Below are positions 61,149 through 64,000 of a stretch of 64,000 nt of DNA, piece by piece. Source of the stretch: Castellaniella sp041677825 (GTDB lineage: Bacteria > Pseudomonadota > Gammaproteobacteria > Burkholderiales > Burkholderiaceae_B); NCBI RefSeq assembly GCF_041677825.1, contig NZ_JBAYPG010000011.1, forward strand, positions 15,811 through 79,810. Reading direction: 5' to 3'. The number at the start of each line of letters is the position of its first letter. Positions within the stretch are counted from its first letter, which is position 1. Position numbers and translations under genes: made by a program. The notes under the pieces are model-generated. The model saw only the letters and a program-made list of their open reading frames with translations. It ran no database searches and was not told the origin of the DNA.

Positions 61149-62336
61149 TCAGAGTGTATTGGAGTGGAGCTGGGAGATTCGACGGATGATTTCGTGCAGC
61201 ATGGCGCCGCGCGTCACCATCGTCTGGATTTCCATGGTTTCCTGCAGACTGCAGATGTCGTGGCTGACCGGCCCCAGACTGTCCAGGGTGGGCACGCCCA
61301 TTGCGGCCGGAAAGTTGCCGTCCGAGCCCCCGGCCGTCGGGGGGACCTCGTGGATGTCGAAGCCCAGCTCACCACTGATGTCCCTGGCCAGCGCATACAG
61401 GGTCCGGTTGTTGTCCGGAGTGAAGGCCGGGCGCGTCATGCCGCCGCGGATTTCGACCTGCACCCGCTCGACATCCTGGCGCTGCGCAATGGCCGTGATG
61501 CGATCGAGCAGGGCCTGGGCGCGCTCCTGGGTACGGGCACGGACATCGATGTTGAGCATGGCCTCGGCAGGCACCACCTGCTTGGCCACCCCGCCCTCGA
61601 ACACCCCCACGTTGACCACCGTGCCGTCTTCGGGTTCGGAGAGGGCTTCGAGATCCGCCACTTTCATGGCCAGCGCGCGCACGGCACTGGCGCCCGATTT
61701 GAAATTCACGGCGCAATGGGCGGTGCAGCCGTGGGCGTGCATGAACAGGTTGCCCAGGGCACCCCGGGCGGTCGTGATGCCATTGCCCGGACGCCCGGGT
61801 TCGAGCACCAGAGCATAATCGGCGTCACGAGCCAGCGCCTCGATATGCGCGCGGCTGTTCACACTGCCGATTTCCTCATCGGGCACGATGGCATAGGTGA
61901 TGGACTCGAGCGCGTCAAAGCCGTTCTCGAGCAAGTGCTCCAGGGCAAACAATGCAATCACCAGACCGCTTTTCATGTCGCCCACCCCGGGACCGGTGGC
62001 CAGATCGTCATCGCGCTCCTGGTACGGCCAGTGCGCCACCGTTCCAGCTGGCCAGACCGTGTCGGCATGGCCCAGGATCAGCACCCGCCCGGCGCCACCC
62101 AGCGATTTGCGAGCGACCACGAAATCACCCACCGCGGCATTGGGCTTGCGCTCGATGGCAAAACCCAGACCGGCCAGACGCTCTGCGAGAATTGACGACA
62201 CGGCATCCACGCCCTGCTTGTCGTGTGAACCACTATCGATATTGACCAGTCGTTCGAGCAATGCCCGCATGTCCGGCAGACGGGCATTGAAATGGTCCAA
62301 TAATGCACTGCCTGTTTCTGTCGTGATGGATGTCAT
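61149..62336 (-). CDS. M20-family metallopeptidase/amidohydrolase (carboxypeptidase G2-like)
   Basis: A 395-residue di-zinc amide hydrolase. Metal and catalytic residues are visible: H90 and D92 (GHADTVW), D120 (GPGVGDMKSG), E154/E155 (VPDEEIGS), E179 (VLEPGRPG) and a late histidine in GPVSHDIC. A dimerisation domain lies between. No signal peptide is seen, so it works in the cytoplasm on an imported N-acyl amino acid or dipeptide-like amide. The ATG at 62336 is the first of the array and lies just downstream of a promoter with three GCATGC sites. Confidence 0.9.
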   Translation of the reverse strand: MTSITTETGSALLDHFNARLPDMRALLERLVNIDSGSHDKQGVDAVSSILAERLAGLGFAIERKPNAAVGDFVVARKSLGGAGRVLILGHADTVWPAGTVAHWPYQERDDDLATGPGVGDMKSGLVIALFALEHLLENGFDALESITYAIVPDEEIGSVNSRAHIEALARDADYALVLEPGRPGNGITTARGALGNLFMHAHGCTAHCAVNFKSGASAVRALAMKVADLEALSEPEDGTVVNVGVFEGGVAKQVVPAEAMLNIDVRARTQERAQALLDRITAIAQRQDVERVQVEIRGGMTRPAFTPDNNRTLYALARDISGELGFDIHEVPPTAGGSDGNFPAAMGVPTLDSLGPVSHDICSLQETMEIQTMVTRGAMLHEIIRRISQLHSNTL

Positions 62337-62362
62337 CCTGGCTCTACCCTTTCCGTGAATAC

Positions 62363-62394
62363 TGCATGCGTCATTGCATGCAATGTTGCATGCA
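62363..62394. promoter_or_regulatory. operator array: three GCATGC palindromes at 12-bp spacing
   Basis: GCATGC occurs at 62364-62369, 62376-62381 and 62388-62393, with centres exactly 12 bp apart. The middle copy lies in a perfect 14-bp palindrome, CATTGCATGCAATG (62372-62385). The array covers the predicted transcription start and leader of the M20 gene, a repressor-type location. I infer binding by the GntR protein encoded at the far end of the array. Confidence 0.6.
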
Positions 62395-62398
62395 CCGA

Positions 62399-62427
62399 AC
62401 TGTATTCCTGGAATTGATTCAGATCAA
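62399..62427 (-). promoter_or_regulatory. promoter of the M20-HpaB-Pot array
   Basis: On the minus strand, TTGATC (62427-62422) and TACAGT (62404-62399) are separated by 17 bases and each matches the sigma-70 consensus at four positions. Transcription would start near 62392, inside the third GCATGC copy. Confidence 0.5.
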
Positions 62428-62445
62428 CTCAAGGTTTGCCTCGAC

Positions 62446-62517
62446 TGGCTTTCAAAAAGCCAACGAATCACATATCAACTGATTTTATTATTTAAAAACA
62501 ATAGCTTATTGATATGA
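62446..62517. other. AT-rich stretch with hairpins between ghrA-like gene and the M20 array
   Basis: TGGCTTT-CAA-AAAGCCA (62446-62462) is a 7-bp stem. CATATCAA (62472-62479) and TTGATATG (62510-62517) form an 8-bp inverted pair 30 bases apart. On the minus strand CAATA-AGC-TATTG followed by TTTTT (62509-62492) could be a weak terminator of the GhrA transcript. The stretch is much richer in A and T than the genes around it. Confidence 0.4.
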
Positions 62518-62553
62518 TAGCTAAATTTAGGGGTTTTCCCTTGTTGTTCGGGA

Positions 62554-63483
62554 TCAATACCCCAGATGCGGATCAACCACACCGGAAACAGGTGTTCCAT
62601 GCAGGAACGCACGGATTTTTCCTGCAATCTGCTCTATGATTTTGCTTCGCTGACTGATGCCGGCCAGGTGTGGCGTCACCTGGATGCGCGGATGCACCCA
62701 GAATGGATGCCCTTGCGGCAAGGGCTCGGCCGCGAACACATCCAGCGCGGCACCAGCCAGCTGGCCGTCGGCCAGCGCCGCGAGCAGATCCTCTTCCACC
62801 AGATGCGCGCCGCGGGCCATATTGATCAGGTAGGCCCCGGGCAGGAGTGCATCGAACACCCGCCGCGACAGAATGCCCGTAGTCTGGGGCGTCAGTGGCA
62901 GTACATTGATCAGGACCCGGGTGCGGGCGAGGAACGCGTCCATGCCAGCCGCGCCGGCATGCGCCTCGAGCCCCGCGGGCGCACGGCCGCTGCGCGACCA
63001 GAGTGCCACCGGAAACTCGAGGCTTGCAATGGCCTGGGCCACCCGCGCGCCGATCACCCCGGCCCCCATGATGCCCACCGGCCACTGCCCAGGCTGGAAA
63101 TCATCGAGACGACGCCAATCCTGCCGTGCCTGCAGCCGTTCATAGTCAGCGAACCCGCGGGCGACGCGCAACAGATAGTAGAGCGCATACTGGGCCATGA
63201 GGATCGCCATGCCGCCATCTTCCAGACGCACCAGGCGCACGCTGGCGGGCCGCCCCGGCATGTTCAGCAGGGCATCCACACCCGCGCCGATGTTGAAAAC
63301 GATCTCCAGCTGCGGTTCGCGCTCGAACAATGCCGCGGGCGGATCCCAGACCACGGCGATCCGTGCCTGGCCGTGTTCGCCCGCACGCCAGTCGCGCACG
63401 GTCAGCTGCGGCAGCGCCGCACGCAGCTCGTGCAGCCATTCGTCGTAATGTTTGATCGAACGCGAGGCAAAGACAATGTCCAT
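62554..63483 (-). CDS. ghrA: glyoxylate/hydroxypyruvate reductase A-like D-2-hydroxyacid dehydrogenase
   Basis: A 309-residue NAD(P)H-dependent dehydrogenase. VGIMGAGVIGARVAQAIASL is the dinucleotide fold, NMARGAHLVEEDLL holds the substrate-binding arginine region, and DVFAAEPLPQGHPFWVHPRIQVTPHLAG contains the catalytic glutamate and histidine. It is shorter than most of the superfamily, as in GhrA. The ATG at 63483 follows GGAGC. It would reduce glyoxylate to glycolate or hydroxypyruvate to glycerate and so could support the glyoxylate genes at 17-22 kb, though it stands alone here. Confidence 0.9.
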   Translation of the reverse strand: MDIVFASRSIKHYDEWLHELRAALPQLTVRDWRAGEHGQARIAVVWDPPAALFEREPQLEIVFNIGAGVDALLNMPGRPASVRLVRLEDGGMAILMAQYALYYLLRVARGFADYERLQARQDWRRLDDFQPGQWPVGIMGAGVIGARVAQAIASLEFPVALWSRSGRAPAGLEAHAGAAGMDAFLARTRVLINVLPLTPQTTGILSRRVFDALLPGAYLINMARGAHLVEEDLLAALADGQLAGAALDVFAAEPLPQGHPFWVHPRIQVTPHLAGISQRSKIIEQIAGKIRAFLHGTPVSGVVDPHLGY

Positions 63484-63924
63484 GAATCATGCTCCAGTGC
63501 AATGGGTTGGGTTGGGGACGGCTGAACTGCTCGGCATGATGCCTGACACCACGGTAGTCCGCCAGGATGACGCTGTCGAATTCCGGCCCCTTGCCCAATA
63601 GCGTGTCGCCGGCACGCAGTTCGTAGAGCGATCGGGCACTGCGATCATTGGGCAACAGCACGCGTAGCGTATCGCCCTTCTATCGTCGATATGGTGCACA
63701 TGCCTGCTGCCCTCATCCAGCCCGGCGTGACCAAACGTGATGGCCATCGCTTTGCTTGATTATTCAACCATCGACTTATGAGATCACACTCGGCTGATTT
63801 GTTGAAATAGGTGCAAATGGGTGTGCTATTGGCTGGATGATCAGCGCAATCCCGCAACGCGCAGACTTGGTAATGTGTTCATTATTGAGTATATTGAATA
63901 CATCAAGACTGCAAGGAGCTGACC
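63484..63924. other. 441-base intergenic stretch with a possible decayed gene
   Basis: No intact gene is supported. On the minus strand a frame from about 63672 downwards reads LLPNDRSARSLYELRAGD and continues plausibly to the ghrA start, where it runs on in the wrong frame. Joining it to the frame just upstream (MCTISTIEG) by one-base deletion near 63670 gives a continuous peptide, which suggests a frameshifted or truncated remnant of an unrecognised small protein. The part from about 63760 to 63910 is AT-rich and probably carries the promoter of the plus-strand gene at 63925. Confidence 0.35.
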
Positions 63925-64000
63925 ATGCCCCGCACGAACACCACCACCATGACAGTGCGCCTCAGTGGCCCTCTGAGCGAATTCGTTGCCACAAATGTTG
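63925..64000 (+). CDS. ribbon-helix-helix (ParD/CopG-like) antitoxin-type protein, N-terminus only
   Basis: The first 25 codons encode MPRTNTTTMTVRLSGPLSEF, which looks like the beta-strand and first helix of a ribbon-helix-helix DNA-binding protein such as the ParD antitoxins. The ATG at 63925 follows AAGGAG at seven bases. The gene runs off the window. A ParE-type toxin would be expected directly downstream, which cannot be checked here. Confidence 0.6.
   Translation, partial: MPRTNTTTMTVRLSGPLSEFVATNV

Overview
This window looks like chromosomal DNA of a high-GC betaproteobacterium, most likely from the Burkholderiales (Alcaligenaceae/Bordetella-like). The inference rests on gene content: several TRAP and branched-chain-type ABC importers, CaiB/acyl-CoA dehydrogenase pairs, and dense catabolic operons with ATGA/TGATG overlaps. 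I see no rRNA, tRNA, CRISPR array, insertion sequence or phage gene. Nearly the whole window is catabolism and uptake.

Layout. (1) 1-5.9 kb: a truncated acyl-CoA synthetase, a thiolase-like protein and an IclR regulator, divergent from a DctP/Q/M TRAP importer. (2) 6-16.2 kb: purine catabolism. A minus-strand operon reads xdhA-xdhB-xdhC-guaD-amn. It is divergent from a LysR gene that overlaps uraD, followed by allA. (3) 16.2-21.8 kb: a DMT exporter, then hydroxypyruvate isomerase, glycerate kinase and malate synthase G, which can consume the glyoxylate made from ureidoglycolate. (4) 21.8-36.6 kb: a homoprotocatechuate (3,4-dihydroxyphenylacetate) meta-cleavage regulon. It has two paralogous LivK-like binding proteins, one LivH / LivM-LivG fusion / LivF set, an MBL-fold hydrolase, hpaE-ridA-hpaD on the minus strand and hpaG1-G2-F-H-I on the plus strand. 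A Crp-family regulator lies inside it, and one palindrome (TGTATC-N4-GATACA) occurs three times, at the intergenic regions that drive these operons.

(5) 36.7-50.7 kb: a class III aminotransferase with a DMT transporter, a NarK-type MFS protein, an Ohr protein, a fused TRAP permease and TAXI receptor separated by a D-amino-acid-dehydrogenase-like gene, an ABM-domain protein, an aminotransferase with a LysR, and a CaiB transferase with an acyl-CoA dehydrogenase. (6) 50.7-62.4 kb: the least familiar part. A ten-gene minus-strand array reads M20 amidohydrolase, HpaB-type monooxygenase, PotD-A-B-C type importer, HpaC-type flavin reductase, DUF1028 protein, imidazolonepropionase-like amidohydrolase and GST. 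A GntR regulator and a class II aldolase follow. The array starts behind a promoter carrying three GCATGC palindromes spaced exactly 12 bp. I read it as an uptake and degradation pathway for an amide-linked N-heterocycle, possibly an imidazole; the substrate is inference. (7) 62.5-64 kb: a GhrA-type reductase, a decayed stretch, and the start of a ribbon-helix-helix antitoxin-like gene cut by the window edge.

Functional assignments rest on motif recognition by eye. Start codons were chosen from ribosome-binding sites, overlaps and family N-termini.
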